From Dysidea avara (taxonomy: Eukaryota > Porifera > Demospongiae > Dictyoceratida > Dysideidae), in assembly GCF_963678975.1 (NCBI RefSeq), contig NC_089274.1, positions 19,361,633 to 19,425,632 on the forward strand: 64,000 bases of DNA, in the 5' to 3' direction. This document shows positions 1 to 11,911 of this stretch, one piece after another (the first letter of the stretch is position 1; each line of letters starts with the position of its first letter). The notes beneath the pieces were generated by a model. The model was not told where the DNA came from. It did not search any database and saw only the letters and a list, made by a program, of their open reading frames with translations. A program made the translations under genes and the position numbers.

Positions 1-480
1 GGGCTGAAATTTGGCACACGTAAAGGGCGGATCTCTTGATCAGTACCAACTTTGGTAGGAATCCGATGAACATTCACGGAGTTATGACCGATTATTTGCG
101 TAAAATAAGGTCGAAGGTCTGTCACGCCTACAGGGTAAACCCCTTGGAGGAATCAGTTGAAAATTGATATGTAGATGGAGTAACCATTCTTAGGAGTGAC
201 TTTTTGTGGTTTGAAAAGAATCGGGATAAAGACCATGGAAATATGACACAAAACCCAACCTGTGTCAAAATTACGCGATCTGAATAAAAAAAAACTATTA
301 GTTTTCGTGTCTACCAGGCAAACCGCTTAGAGCAACGAGCTGAAAATCAGTATGTAGCTGGAATAATCATCATAGAAAGTCCTTGTAATAGTACAGAAGA
401 ATCGGATTACAAACCACTGAGTTATGATTCGAAAGGCAACTACGTGTAGCAAATGCGAGATCGAGATACTCTAATAGAAC
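1..480. repeat. diverged non-coding repeat
   Basis: No coding frame is supported. Two diverged copies of one sequence can be seen, around 119-240 and 300-415. Both share the order 'gcctac/gtctac..', 'aaacc.ctt', 'ga..agttgaaaat', 'tatgtag.tgga' and 'gaatcgg', so this looks like an old tandem duplication that may continue beyond the left edge. The family is not recognised. Confidence 0.35.
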
Positions 481-489
481 AGTCATCCT

Positions 490-1290
490 AATAGAGCTTT
501 CAGCTGCGTTTATAATTTACTCAATTATATTACATTGCAAGTTATTCTGTAGGGAATTCAGCTACAAGCAAGTCACCCTGTAGTCAGATCAGCTAGAAGA
601 AGGTACCTAATAGAGAGTTCAGCTACAAAGAAACCATCGTGTAGAGAGTTCAGCTGCAAACAAATCATCCTGTAGAGAATTCAGCTACAAACAAATTGCC
701 CTGTAGAGAGATCAGCTAGAAGAAGTTACCTTGTAGAGAGTTCATTTACAAAGAAACCATCATGTAGAGAGTTCAGCTGCAAACAGATCACCCAGTAGAA
801 AGTTCCGCTATGAACAGATCACCCTGTAGAGGGTTCAGTTAGAAACAAGTCATCCTGTAGAGAGATCAGCTATAGAAGAAGTCACCTTGTAGAGAGTTCA
901 GCTACAAAGAAACCACCATGTAAGAGAGTTCAGCTGCAAACAAATCACCTGTAGAGAATTCAGCTAGAAACAAGTCACCCTGTAGAGAGTTCAGCTAGAA
1001 GAAGTTACAATGTAGAGAGTTCAACTACAAAGAAACTACCATGTAGAGAGTTCAGCTGCAAACAAATCGCTCTGTAGAGAATTCAGCTACAAACAAATCA
1101 CCCTGCAGAAAGATCAGCTAGAAGAAGTTACCTTGTAGAGAGTTCAGCTACAAGCAAATCACTCTGTCACGTAGAGAGTTCAGCTACAAACAAGTCATCC
1201 GGTAGAGAGATCAGCTAGAAGGATCACCTTGTAGAGAGTTCAGCTACAAAGAAATCACCCTGCAGATGGTTCAGCTACAAACAGGTCCAC
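490..1290. repeat. 31-bp satellite/minisatellite array
   Basis: About 25 head-to-tail units of roughly 31 bp with consensus core GTAGAGAGTTCAGCTACAAA followed by CAAATCACCCT. Variants alternate (ctgcaaac, ctagaagaag, ctacaaagaaacc) in a recurring order, which suggests a higher-order unit of several monomers. No open frame or gene overlaps it. Confidence 0.9.
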
Positions 1291-1644
1291 ACTGCTTGTG
1301 AGGGCCTAAGCAAAGAACATCTTGTTTACTGCTGCAAATCAGTTGAATGGTTGTGAAACATGGTTTAAACAGTTAGTCAGGTATACAGATACATCTGCTA
1401 AAAGTGTTGATAGTACAATGGTTTGTCTTTAAGAAGGTCAAGAGTTGGTAGGTAGAAAATTGCAAGAAACAGTTTCCAAGATAGAAGAGTTATCTGCTTG
1501 CCTAGTATAGCAACATCATTGAAGGTTGAAAACCTTGCACATGACAAGTCTAAATTGATTAAGTATTTCTACAGCCAAACCCCTTCACATCCTCCTCCAC
1601 CCTCCACCAGTGTTGCAGAAGCCATAAATGCCATTAGAGAATAT

Positions 1645-2724
1645 TTATTTATTTATTTATTTGTACTGAGCAGTCAGCCCTGCTGGTATGCTCAGGAAAA
1701 AACAACAACAACAACAAAAAAAACAGTTCTAACTTAACATACAGTAAACCAATTGTTCAACTAATTACAAGCTAGTACTAGTGTGGTAATATGATTGTAA
1801 AAGTGATGTGAACGAATCTGGATCAGACGTTTCAATGATGTTAACAGGCAAGGTGTTCCATTCTTTAACAGTTCTTGAGAAGTAGCTGCTCTGATATGAT
1901 CTGGTGGATGATGATGGAATTATGAGATGCAATGGATGGTATGATCTAGTTTCTCTCGTTGATGGTAAGTAATATGATGGTATGCAGATGGCAAGCTGGT
2001 GATGGAGTGCCTTGTGCAGGACTTGTAATCTAGATATCTTGCGACGAGTCTCAAGAGATGGCAGGGATAATTCGTTTAACAGTACTGAAACTGAGCTAAA
2101 TCTACTATAGTCATTATAAATCCATCTGGCTGCACGACGTTGTACCTTCTCTAATTGCTGAATTTGTGAATTGTAGTATGGATCCCACACAGCTGATGCA
2201 TATTCCATTTGTGGTCTCACCATTGTGATGTATGCAGATTTCTTAACTCTTTGTGAGCAACTACTAAGATTACGTTTCAAAAAGTTGAGGGTTTTTGTCG
2301 CCTTGGCTGCTATGGTAGATATGTGTGAAGACCAGGATAATGACTTGTTAATTAAGATGCCCAGATAAGAGTGTTGCTCAGATGTTTCTAATATATGGCC
2401 GTTCAGTATGTAATTATGTGTGATGGGTGAAGTATTCCTTGTGCATTGCACTACAGCACATTTGATGACATTAAAGTTCAGTTGCCAGGTGTTAGCCCAT
2501 TCAGATAACTTGTTCAGATCTTGTTGGAGCTGGATGGTGTCCTCTCTGCTATTGATTATTCTGTAAAGTAAACAATCATCTGCGAACATCCGAAGAGGAG
2601 AATCAATATCAATATTCAGAAAGGGAACATCGTAAATGTAATGCTGTCGTATATAATTTTCCAGATTCGGAGGAAGATAATGATGCTTTGCTGACGTCTG
2701 CAAAGAAGGTCTCAAGCTTAACAT
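1645..2724 (-). mobile_element. non-LTR retrotransposon 3' end (RT C-terminal half)
   Basis: A 319-residue open frame carries the second half of a LINE reverse transcriptase. The catalytic FADD motif (MFADDCLLY) lies near residue 47. After it comes the usual C-terminal region with YLGILI, KATKTLNFLKRNL, WDPYY and a final KEWNTLP. The palm N-terminus and the endonuclease are missing, so the copy is 5'-truncated, as target-primed insertions usually are. The 3' side on the minus strand ends in an AATAAATAAATA tail (about 1645-1665). Jockey/CR1-like clades fit; I cannot fix the clade. The frame is still open, so the insertion is fairly young. Confidence 0.85.
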
Positions 2725-3444
2725 GAAAATAATTGAAGTGCTACAATTAGGTAGACCTGTAAAAACAACAAAGCTAGACTCTGCTAGTTACTGTCACAGA
2801 CCTAGAAGAGAAGCTACTAATCCTAAGAGATGCTTACAATCTTGATCACAAAGAGTTCAGCAACATTTTTATCTGACCTGATAGAACAAGACAAGAGGGA
2901 GAAATGTTTAGAATGCACAGAGATGAATTTAAAAGAAGGAAGTCAAATGGAGAAGTAAATCTGGTGATAAGAAATGATAAACTCATATTAAAAAGTAAGC
3001 CTCTCAAAAACAACCCTGGTATTGTCCACACACCTGCAACTTCAATTCAAACTCAAGCCATGGATCAGACACCACTCACCTACAACTACATTACCCTCTA
3101 AATTAACATTGATTTCTGTAAACTTACAAAAACAAGAATCTATTGCTTTGTACCAATCTGATTTCATTACCAGTTGTGAAACATGACTATCCCAATCAAT
3201 TTTTGACAGTGAAGTACTCCCTGAAAATTATAGAGTTTATAGGAAAGATAGAAGTGATGGCTATGGAGGTATCTGAATTGGTATCAATAGACAGCATCAT
3301 TCCGAACTTATTATCACTGATTCACTGACAAACATTGTGAAATATTTGCTGTTAAAGTGAAAACATCTTCAAACCCTATAGTGACGTAATGATACTTATA
3401 AGTGTACACAGACCCCCTAATAGAGATGTATCTGATTACCACTT

Positions 3445-3525
3445 ACTTCGCAGTGCTATTATTTATTTATTTATTGTCAACTTTCTCAGTTAGGCACTGG
3501 AGGGCAAACACAGAAATATTGTCTT
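3445..3525 (-). repeat. short dispersed repeat with (AATA)n tail
   Basis: On the minus strand this reads as a segment ending in a run of AATA repeats, preceded by 'ccagtgcctaactgag'. The same segment recurs at about 30103-30160 and, without the tail, at about 57434-57470. This is consistent with a LINE/SINE 3'-end family. Confidence 0.6.
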
Positions 3526-3676
3526 GGCCTACCCAAGGGCGGTGATTGTTTGTGCAGGTGACCTATACCTGATATATGCTGAAACACCAACTCTGTCTCA
3601 GGTCATAGATATCCTTTGGAGAATAATAGTAATATAGCACTTTTATGATTGTGGGTTTACTTAAATGATTGAGCTT

Positions 3677-3889
3677 CCAACTTGTTGATCAAACCTATTA
3701 GACTTACTCCTTATGAACAGGCCAACCTTAATACACTGATCTGGTCCAGTTCTGGGAATTAGTGACCATGATATCATTCTCACAACATTTCAAATGAAGG
3801 CATATCCAACTTGTTGATCAAACCTATTAGACTTACTCCTTATGAACAGGCCAACCTTAATACACTGATCTGGTCCAGTTCTGGGAATT
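3677..3889. repeat. perfect 84-bp direct duplication
   Basis: 3677-3760 and 3806-3889 are identical as read and are separated by 45 bp. The duplicated segment lies inside the decayed LINE endonuclease, so it is a recent local duplication of old transposon sequence. Confidence 0.9.
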
Positions 3890-3984
3890 CTTGAATCATT
3901 ATGACATATAAACTAAGTTACTGGCACTTAAAACCACTATACACTGAAGACAGTTTGTGGGTTCCAGTCATAGATCTCCAGTGT

Positions 3985-4210
3985 CACTAGTGCTATCATT
4001 CTGCAGACGGACAAGTATCATTTTTTTCAAGAACAATTAAGGAATGGAACAACTTACCTACATCTATCCTTAACACAACTGATTATGACACATTTTCAAA
4101 CAATTTACAACTATCCTTAAGTAAGTGTATGCATGCTTTGTAATTCTGTTGTTTTCTTTTTTTTTCCTGGGCTCTTACCAGCTGACTGCCCAGTACAATA
4201 AATAAATAAA
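3985..4210 (+). mobile_element. LINE 3' end fragment
   Basis: The plus strand encodes a short RT C-terminus (RTIKEWNNLP then LNTTDYDTFSNNLQ) ending near 4140. It is followed by a 3' UTR and the tail 'cagtacaataaataaataaa'. The protein end and tail match the minus-strand copy at 1645-2724, so both belong to one family. Confidence 0.75.
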
Positions 4211-4376
4211 GTAACAGCTTTCAAGGGCGTGGCACCAGCGCATTGCTACCGTATATTTCAAGGGAAAAATTTTTGAGGTTGAGCTGTCATGAAAAATTTG
4301 GACCCCCCTATTTTTATTTTATTTATTTTTTTTGGGGGGGGGGGGGGAAGACTGCATCAGTAGAAAACTACTGCTT

Positions 4377-4600
4377 TTAGCAGTGCCCATACATAACATA
4401 CAATATAACTACATGCATACATGTATTTAACTTGAAGTAAAAATTAGCTAAAATGAGATTTATATACTTGAAGTGTTTAATAAATTGTCCAAGAGTAGCT
4501 GCAGTGTAAATTGAGGCATTCAATGAGTTCCAAATCTGCGTACCTTTATAGTAAAAACTATTCTTTCCTATTTTGGTTCTCCCAGTCCAAATATATCGAA
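4377..4600 (-). mobile_element. LINE RT C-terminal fragment, second subtype
   Basis: The minus-strand frame includes RTKIGKNSFYYKGTQIWNSL, a typical C-terminal LINE RT block (K.SF.y.G..iWNsL). It ends in LILANFYFKLNTCMHV and is followed by an A/T tail (4300-4340 on the plus strand, with a 14-G run). It is only a fragment. Confidence 0.6.
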
Positions 4601-4835
4601 ATATTTGGACCCCCGGAACAATAATGTTTGAAATATATGGACCCCCTCTGAAATATTTTATCACCCCTACAAAATGTATCATTTGCACGCATTCAAAGGG
4701 AGTCCAGATATTTCAGCTGAAATAATTGATCTCCCCTGTCTATAGTATCCTTGCCCTTACCTGTTGCATTCAGCTAACCACTCCAGTCTCTAGCTAGCTA
4801 TGATACGGAAAAGTGACAAGCCTATATGGTATTAA
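4585..4835. repeat. left arm of a long inverted repeat (partner 6568-6800)
   Basis: The segment with 'atatttggaccccc', 'tttcagctgaaat.att', 'ccttgcccttacctgttgca', 'cagctaaccac' and 'aaaagtgacaag' occurs in opposite orientation at 6568-6800, with indels. The arms are about 230 bp and flank about 1.7 kb holding a LINE remnant. Either two opposite insertions of one repeat or the termini of one composite element would explain it. Confidence 0.75.
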
Positions 4836-5099
4836 GTGTCACATAAAGTGTCTAATTATTTGTGGAATTTTGTTTCCCACACTTCCACAGCACATATAAG
4901 AGATGAAACCATCATTGATAAATGGTGCCATCACTGTTAAAGTAATGATGCTAAATGAGTACAAAACTGAAGAAGAGAAGAATTAAATGGCGGTAAATCT
5001 TTGGATGCATGTGACTAAGAGTTCATAATATATTATATATTATGAACTCTTGATGTGACCAAACAGGACCACAATAATTATTATATATAGGTACCCACT

Positions 5100-6233
5100 C
5101 TTTGCATGATTGAGCTAAGAAAGTTTTTTCAGAAGGTGAAATACTATTATACAGCAGCTACATGCAGACAACATCTATCTGACAAACTATTTGGAAGATA
5201 TCGATGCTTTAATTCAGCAGATTATTCACGGAGCCTGGCTGGTAGTGGCCAAGCACTGTCTCATAGCAACTTGGTAGCTACTTTAGAATCTCTGTTGAAG
5301 GTACTAGGGATATATGATGTACAGAGTCCAGAGGGCAAGTGAATTCTAACATCATTTTCATAGTGAATTTACACAGAAACTGATGCACAACAACTACAAT
5401 CAGATCTAGACTGTTTATCTTGATGGGCTGAAATCTGGTAAATGTCTTTCAACATTAATAAATCTGTGATCATGAAATGCAGCAAGTCACCATCTATCTC
5501 ATATAACTATTTACTTAATGGGCATGTATTAGACACAAAAACTGAACACACTTACCAAAGGATCATCTTACACAACAGTATGTCATGGGCTTCTCATATA
5601 AATAGCATTGTTAATAAAGCTTCCAGACACTAAATTTTTTAAAGCGAAACTTATCAAATTGTTCTCAAAAAGTCAAAGAATCTGCATATTTTACAATTGT
5701 TTGTCCTATTTTAGAATATGCATCTGTTGTTTGGTACCTTACCAGTAAGTACACATTAACTCATTGGGAGGAGAAGTGCAAGATGGGTATGTAGCACATA
5801 ATAGCAGTGTAACTACTATGATAGAATCTCTGAATTGGGCCACTCTAAGAGAACACCATAAGATTGCTAGATTATCCTTCTTTCATGGTATTGTATACAA
5901 AGCTAGTGTAGTAAATATACCACAACATTTTTGAGGGCAACTAGACACACTCGCCACCACCATCCACTTCATTCTATCCACCAAAGCGCAAACACCATAG
6001 CGCATATCGAAACAGCTACTTCCCAAGAACTATCATTGATTGGAACTCATTATCAACCTCATTAATTGATAAGAAATTATTTCTAGATTACATTTGTAGC
6101 TAACTAATCATTTGTAAATAGCTAATTGTACATATGTTCCGGCCTCTCTTGTAAACCCCTCCCCCCCTTGTAATTTTCCTCCTGGGCATAATCAATAAAC
6201 ACTGCCTGCCCAGTAATAATGAATAAATAAATA
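5100..6233 (+). pseudogene. decayed LINE reverse transcriptase
   Basis: Frame-shifted plus-strand translation matches the RT of the 1645-2724 family: SFNINKSVIMKCSKSPS, YNYLLNGHVLDTKTEHTY, MSWASHINSIVNKAS at 5442-5633, then further pieces to about 6090 (ending near 'tggaactcattatcaacc'). A 3' tail 'gcccagtaataatgaataaataaata' follows at 6208-6233. Stops and frameshifts make it a pseudogene. It may be the 3' part of the endonuclease remnant at 2880-3940. Confidence 0.75.
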
Positions 6234-6269
6234 CCTGGGCGATAACATGGATATTGGAATTGTTGCTTA

Positions 6270-6550
6270 AGGTGCTTCAGTAGCTAGCGGAAGTTCTGTA
6301 GGTCTGCATATACTTCATCAAATGAAATGTTAGCAAAAATTTCAATCAGCTTTGTAGCTAGAATATGCAGCATCTTATTGTGATGGTAAGTGTATCTCTG
6401 CTGACTTAAAGAGATAGGGTACAGCCATTTAAAATGTGTGCTGTAGGGAACTACACAGTAAGTACTTACATCATTGCACGGATTGATGTTGAAAACTGAC
6501 AGCAGTAGGTAAAGTGTTGGCAGAGGCAGCCTGTAAGTATTATACATACG
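6270..6550 (-). pseudogene. LINE zinc-knuckle region remnant
   Basis: The minus-strand frame contains SLSQQRYTYHHNKMLHILA and then IFANISFDEVYADLQ. This matches the region after the CCHC knuckle of the element at 10979-11660 (LSQQRYTYRHNQVLHILV). It is a short, isolated remnant. Confidence 0.6.
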
Positions 6551-6567
6551 TAATAGTTAGACCAACA

Positions 6568-6800
6568 CTTTACACTTGTCACTTTTCCATAATAAAAGAA
6601 ACTTGGGTGGTTAGCTGAACTTGATGCAACAGGTAAGGGCAAGGATAATATAGACAGGGGGATCGATTATTTCAGCTGAAATATTTGGATTTGATTGTGT
6701 GCATATGGTGTTAATAATAAATTTTGTAGGGGGATAAAATATTTCAGAGGGTCCAAATATTTCAAAAAAAAGTGGATGGGGTCCACTTTTTTGGGGGTCC
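6568..6800. repeat. right arm of a long inverted repeat (partner 4585-4835)
   Basis: Reverse-complement relative of 4585-4835, with several small indels and substitutions. Confidence 0.75.
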
Positions 6801-6853
6801 AAATATATTGTTACAGGCCTATGGCCCTATGGCCTTAGATCTGCACAAAAGAT

Positions 6854-8719
6854 TCACGCAAAAACAAAAAAAAAAAAAAAGAAGAAAGCAAACAAGTCAG
6901 ACATCTTCCTCCACAACTGGGTGGAGCTTGGGGTGGAGGTCCCAGTAGCGGAGGACAGTCTGAGCATTAGACATTTGGAGAGTTGCTGAATGAGATTCCT
7001 GAAAGCCCTCTTGGTTGATAGTCCATTTCTTGCAGTAGTTCTTGCAGCAATATTCTTCAAAGTTTCTATAGCAAATGGTTTCCATACTCCAAAAGTCTCC
7101 ACAATCAAAGGATAGAACAGTCCTCCGCAGCTGACATTGTTCTCGTGATGTTCATCTTTGAGAGCCTCCCCAGTAGCAGCAGCAGCCTCAGCAGAAATGG
7201 ATGCATGCATGAGAGATGATGGATGGAGAGAGAGTATTGCAAACAGAAACATTAAAGAAAGCTGGGTGGCCTTGACAGAAATCAGGATGGTATAGATCAC
7301 CAGGTCAGGACTGATGATCACCAGAAACCCTGTTTACTCAGCATGCCAGAATTATCTAACAGCAAAGAGTGATACAAAATGGAAACTAAGACATCATGCC
7401 TGTGAATATGCAAAGGACCATAAGAGCAGCCAAGAAGATGGTCACCATAAGAATCAGTTGAGGATGAACAGATGCACAAATGGGTAGTGGGAAATAGAGG
7501 AACACCCAGTCAAATGCGTGCAGCAACCACGAACTCAGCAATCGGCATGGCCAAGCCTAGAGAAGGATGAGGAACGGCCTTCAGCCATGCACTGCTACAG
7601 CCAGTGGAATCTGAGGCAGCTAACAAGTGAGCTCTATCCCAAATGGAACTACTGGCAACTGAAGATTGGAAGCATTCATTGTCAAGGGTAGCATGTTGAG
7701 TAGATGAGTAATCTGACCCACAAATTACTGAAGAACGCAAAGAAGACTCGCCAGGAAATACGACCAAATGGAGGTCTAATAAGGAACAGGAAAGTGAATG
7801 CACATCACTACAACAGCCAAGGTATGCTGGCACATTAGTGCTCACCGAATCACGCAGGCTTAGGCCACCCAAACAAAACGGAAGGGTAGCCTGACACCAA
7901 GCACTATCTGACAAACCACACCTGCAAATACAATCAAGGCTGGCATGAAGAAGGGTATCAAATCTGGGAAGAAAAGGTCGTACAACATCTGGAGGGATGC
8001 AACGAAGCAAGTGGGTGATTTTACACACCCCTAGGCAGCTACGCAAAAGATGCAATTCTACTTGAGGATCTTCCAAATCAGCAAGCAGAGTATGAGCTTG
8101 AGGCAAGCAGAGAAGACTACAATCAAAACACTCAGTATAGAAGTCTAAACTACTCCAGAGGGGGCAACCCAGCAGCTCAATACCTCTAGAGATAATGCCC
8201 ACTCTACAAACAGCTACAGGAAACTCAGGAAAGGTAGAATCTCCCAAAGGCCAGAAGACCTCACACTTAGTGAAGTTTAAATGCTGGTCCATCCCAAGAA
8301 AATGTTTTCAACAAAGCATTTAGGGAAGACCATGGGCCAATAAATGTGCCATCATCCAGATACCATAGTGAAAGACAAGCGCTGCTGTGGAGTCCTACAG
8401 ATTGAACAAAATCCATAACCACAAGAGAAAAAAGCAGGGGACCCAAAGGATCTCCCTGCTGTACACCCACAGAAGCCAGAATACGTTGGTCACCAAAACA
8501 TAGCTCAGCTGGCTGAGTATAGCACCAATGTGTCCAAGCTGAAATCTCAGGAAAACATTCAGACACCCTAGTAAAAAAAGAAGCTCTATTGCACTCATTA
8601 AAAGTATTCTTCATGTCAATTTTTAGCAAAGTCAACTCAGAATCATCGCAATGGTGGGCCACAAATAACCAAACAGAATGAATGGCAGCCTCCACTCCAC
8701 CAGAGATGCCAACACCCAC
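6854..8719 (-). mobile_element. LINE with RT and C-terminal zinc/endonuclease-like domain, broken
   Basis: Reading the minus strand from 8719: RT block A (LLKIDMKNTFNECNR), block B (GVQQGDPLGPLLFSL) and the catalytic YLDDGTFIGP. A frameshift at about 8270-8290 is followed by the thumb and C-terminal part to 7510 (LGGLSLRDS, ISRGIELLG). About 7330-7500 encodes a knuckle-like CSYGPLHIHRHD. 6854-7321 carries the terminal block ETFGVWKPFAIETL. The order matches LINEs of sponges and cnidarians whose RT is followed by a restriction-endonuclease-like C-terminus. It has no start region and is disrupted by frameshifts. Confidence 0.75.
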
Positions 8720-10978
8720 CTAACCAGAAGGAAGGAACACTTCAGGGAGACGTGACTGAACAGCAAAAAAATTTTTATGGATTTAGAGCACAAGTGCTAA
8801 AGGTCTGTAGGACACCTGGTCCTACAGCCTGTTTAAAGTTGTTACAGGAAGTGTGTTTGAAAAGGTGGAGAAAGGAGAAAAAAAATCCATGACTGGACCT
8901 GACCTGCAGCCATCCAATTAACACTCAAACGCTTACAGGAGTCTGCCAGGTGGTCAGGATGTTTTCTCTTTGCCAATTTCATGTATATGCATCCATAGGA
9001 ACTCTAAAGAGTGACTTAGTATCTCTAAGTACCCCATGTGGAACCAAATGGATATTAGTTTATTTATTAAGGCTTTACAGCACAAGTGCTGAAGGTCTGT
9101 AAGACACCTGGTCCTACTGGTGATCACGAGAACCGCTGTGATGCAGCTATACTGTGCATTACTGTTGACTCCATGCCAATACTCTCTAATACAACAGCCA
9201 ACTACAATACTCTAATAGAGCATTCACAAATTAAGCTGCTTAGAATCCTGGCTGCACATGCTGTAGAATTGTGAAAGTACCATTAATGTCAGTATGGTAC
9301 GGTTGGCCCGTTGCTGCTGGTATTGCAGCCTGCCTGATTGATTTATTATTTAAACTCACAACAATCGGCTGTACGCTGTTCCTCCTTGTTGGAATACAAA
9401 AATAAACAGAACAACACTGACCAGTACACAGTACCAAACTGAGCCAGCAACACAAAACATGATACAAAAAAACAATAAACACAAATAAAATTAGTTTACG
9501 AAGTATAACTTAAAGAGTCATTATAAAAGTCTGTAAATGAAGTCTGTCTGTTTCATGGTTTATCAGGCTAGCTATAGAGCATGATATGCAGATTGTAGGG
9601 CTTCTCTACGGTTCGGTATACTGTCACAGTAGCAGCATTCAAAGTTTAAGTAATAGCGATTCCAGAATTCCGTAAATTTAGCATAAACTGATTTTCTCCG
9701 TGAATCTTCCATTGGAGAGTTGGCACAATCATTTCGCTGCCATACGAGCGATTGATCAAACAATTGGATTGTTTCTAGGGTTTCTGGGGGCAAGGAATAC
9801 GATGGTGCAGTTATTTTCCTGCTACAAATATGTTTGTGTGGAGTTTTATGCCAATTATAAGATTATTTTGCAATATAGCAACCACAATGTTATGTTCTTT
9901 TTGCAAGAAACGACCCAGCACATGTTAGTTACACCAAGGTAAACATTTTTGTCCATGTAGTTTTCAATATTACTATATGCTAAAAGTCAGTAAATTTGCA
10001 CCACAAATGGCTCATCTCTTTGATGCACCATTTTGGTAGCTGTCAAGGAGCTGTACATTAAGAGACAAAATAATCATATAAGCAGCTATAAATCAACAGT
10101 ACAACTCATTGCTTTGCATGCACATTGTATTTTTGAGTGGAGATGGCTGGAACAGAGTGGTTGCACTTCACCATGTGTATGCTGTTTTGCCATCCGCAAG
10201 ATGCTAAATGCATGCAACTATATATTTAGTGGCTTTCTATGGAGGTGACCTTTATTCAGAGGGTCTTACAAGTAAGGTTACACTGTGGTCCATGTATTAA
10301 GGTATTTATACTAAAAAACAGAAGTTCAAAATGTTATTGCAAAGCTCAGTTATAAGCATTTGTTCAATTGTGCCATTTTTGGGACTTTTTCAATGGAAAG
10401 ATATGGAGAAAATTTTGCCTATTTTAAAGGACAAAATTGCTTATAACTCCACCATCCTATAATGGATTTTAAAAACTAAGCCGGTGTTTATGAGATCCTC
10501 AGGGAGTACTACACAAGGCTATGCTAAATAAAATTATTTCCATTAATTTTTAAAATTCTCCCAGAATCGATATAAGTAAACAATTATTTCTTGCCGTATT
10601 TAAATGCAGCCATACAACTTAACTTATGAATGCTCTATTAGAGTATTTTACAAACTTGTAGTGTATTAGAGAGTATCGAACTGTTTATGGTTCTATGGCT
10701 GGCATGGAGTCAAACACAAGCCTACATGAGGCAACAATAATGCACAGCAGCTGTATCAGAGAGAAGACCATCATGATTATGATGAATGTGTACAACAACA
10801 AAAAAAAAGAAAAGAAAAAGAGACAAGTATGTGAATCCTCGGACTAACATGCGACCACAGATATATACACAGTAGTCAGTTGTGGGCATGACAAGGAAAG
10901 AAAAAGTGTAACTACATGCATACATACATACATACAATAAGAAAAAGCCCTATAAGGTAACTACAAAATCTAGTTCAA
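8720..10978. other. intergenic, repeat-derived, no gene supported
   Basis: No convincing exon. 'agcacaagtgct.aaggtctgta.gacacctggtcctac' occurs twice (about 8787-8825 and 9079-9115). One copy of the 20-bp CTCTAATAGA motif is at 9207-9228 and a reversed copy at 10628-10648. There is a CATA microsatellite at about 10918-10935. Open frames here are short and resemble no family. Confidence 0.6.
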
Positions 10979-11660
10979 TCAGTCTGGGTCGATAGTCCAT
11001 TCTTTACAGTTCCTCCCAAAAAAGATCCTCTGAGATGCAGAAATTGATGCCCCAGCCATTTCATTCAAAACAGCTCTAACACTGGCTTTTGAAAACAATA
11101 AATCTTGACCCATGAAAAAAGCTACATCTTTAAGTGCATTGACTGAATCAGGAAGGTAGTGACCCAAGACGCTAACTTCAACAGTACTGTAATAATTAGC
11201 GATATTCAAACGGTCCAACTCTGCAAGCAGCTGCAAACTTGATATTCAGGCTTTTGTTGCTTTCGACAGTGAGCAGACTCAAGGTGCTGTCGTGAGTCAA
11301 GAGGACAGGTTAATTCAATAATACCCATCAAAGAAGAATGGGCATTATAGAGAATGAGGTCAGGACGATAAGGTGTGATCAATACTGTTGAAGAAATGAT
11401 TTCCTGTGGCGATTCATTCAGCATACACCCTGACATCTTGGTGATTAGCAAAAAGGGTCGTCAACTTGGAGACTAAAATATGCAAAACTTGATTGTGACG
11501 ATAAGTGTACCTCTGTTGAGATAGTGCCACTGGGCAGCCACCTAGAATCAAGCCTAGAATATGGGCTGTAGTTGGCCGGATCGAGTCACACAAGGTACAT
11601 TTGGCATTACTCTGTATGTACCAACGACGTAAGTTGACTGCAGTGGGCAGTGTGGGTCAC
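10979..11660 (-). pseudogene. LINE C-terminal CCHC plus restriction-like endonuclease remnant
   Basis: On the minus strand, about 11490-11640 encodes a CCHC-type knuckle (CTLCDSIRPTTAHILG then GGCPVALSQQRYTYRHN). 11206-11451 carries PDLILYN and GIIELTCPLDS, the PD..E(L)T core of restriction-like endonucleases in R2-type LINEs. 10979-11236 carries the domain's end (FGRNCKEWTIDPD). The two frames are offset, so the copy is broken. No RT is attached. Confidence 0.65.
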
Positions 11661-11911
11661 TCTACTAACGTTCTCGTGATCAAGGCCGCTTTACGCTATG
11701 ATAGGTCCGTCACGTTTCTGCTCGCGTTTCTGGTGACTTCCTGTATTGTACTGTAGATTCCACAATCCTCTGTATATGGCTAGCTCACAGGGCATCACGA
11801 ATAATTTACAAACGTACTTGAAAATCCCTGTAAAAGGTGAGGTAAAAGTGACATTTGTATGTGTGCTTGATTCTAATTGAGACTCACCCAAAAGTTGGCG
11901 CGCTGGAGGTC

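Larger units (their letters stand above)
2880..3940 (+). pseudogene. decayed LINE: ORF1 tail and endonuclease remnant
   Basis: Translated pieces on the plus strand resemble the start of an EN+RT LINE. An ORF1-like end (FRMHRDEFKRRKSNGEVN, VIRNDK) lies at 2904-2990. Endonuclease pieces follow with frameshifts: TSCETWLSQS and SEVLPENYRVYRKDRSDGYG around 3165-3265, SVHRPPN near 3400-3420, and HDIILTTFQMKA near 3770-3800. Many stops are present, so it cannot be functional. A minus-strand LINE-type 3' tail (about 3445-3525) and an 84-bp duplication interrupt it. Confidence 0.65.
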
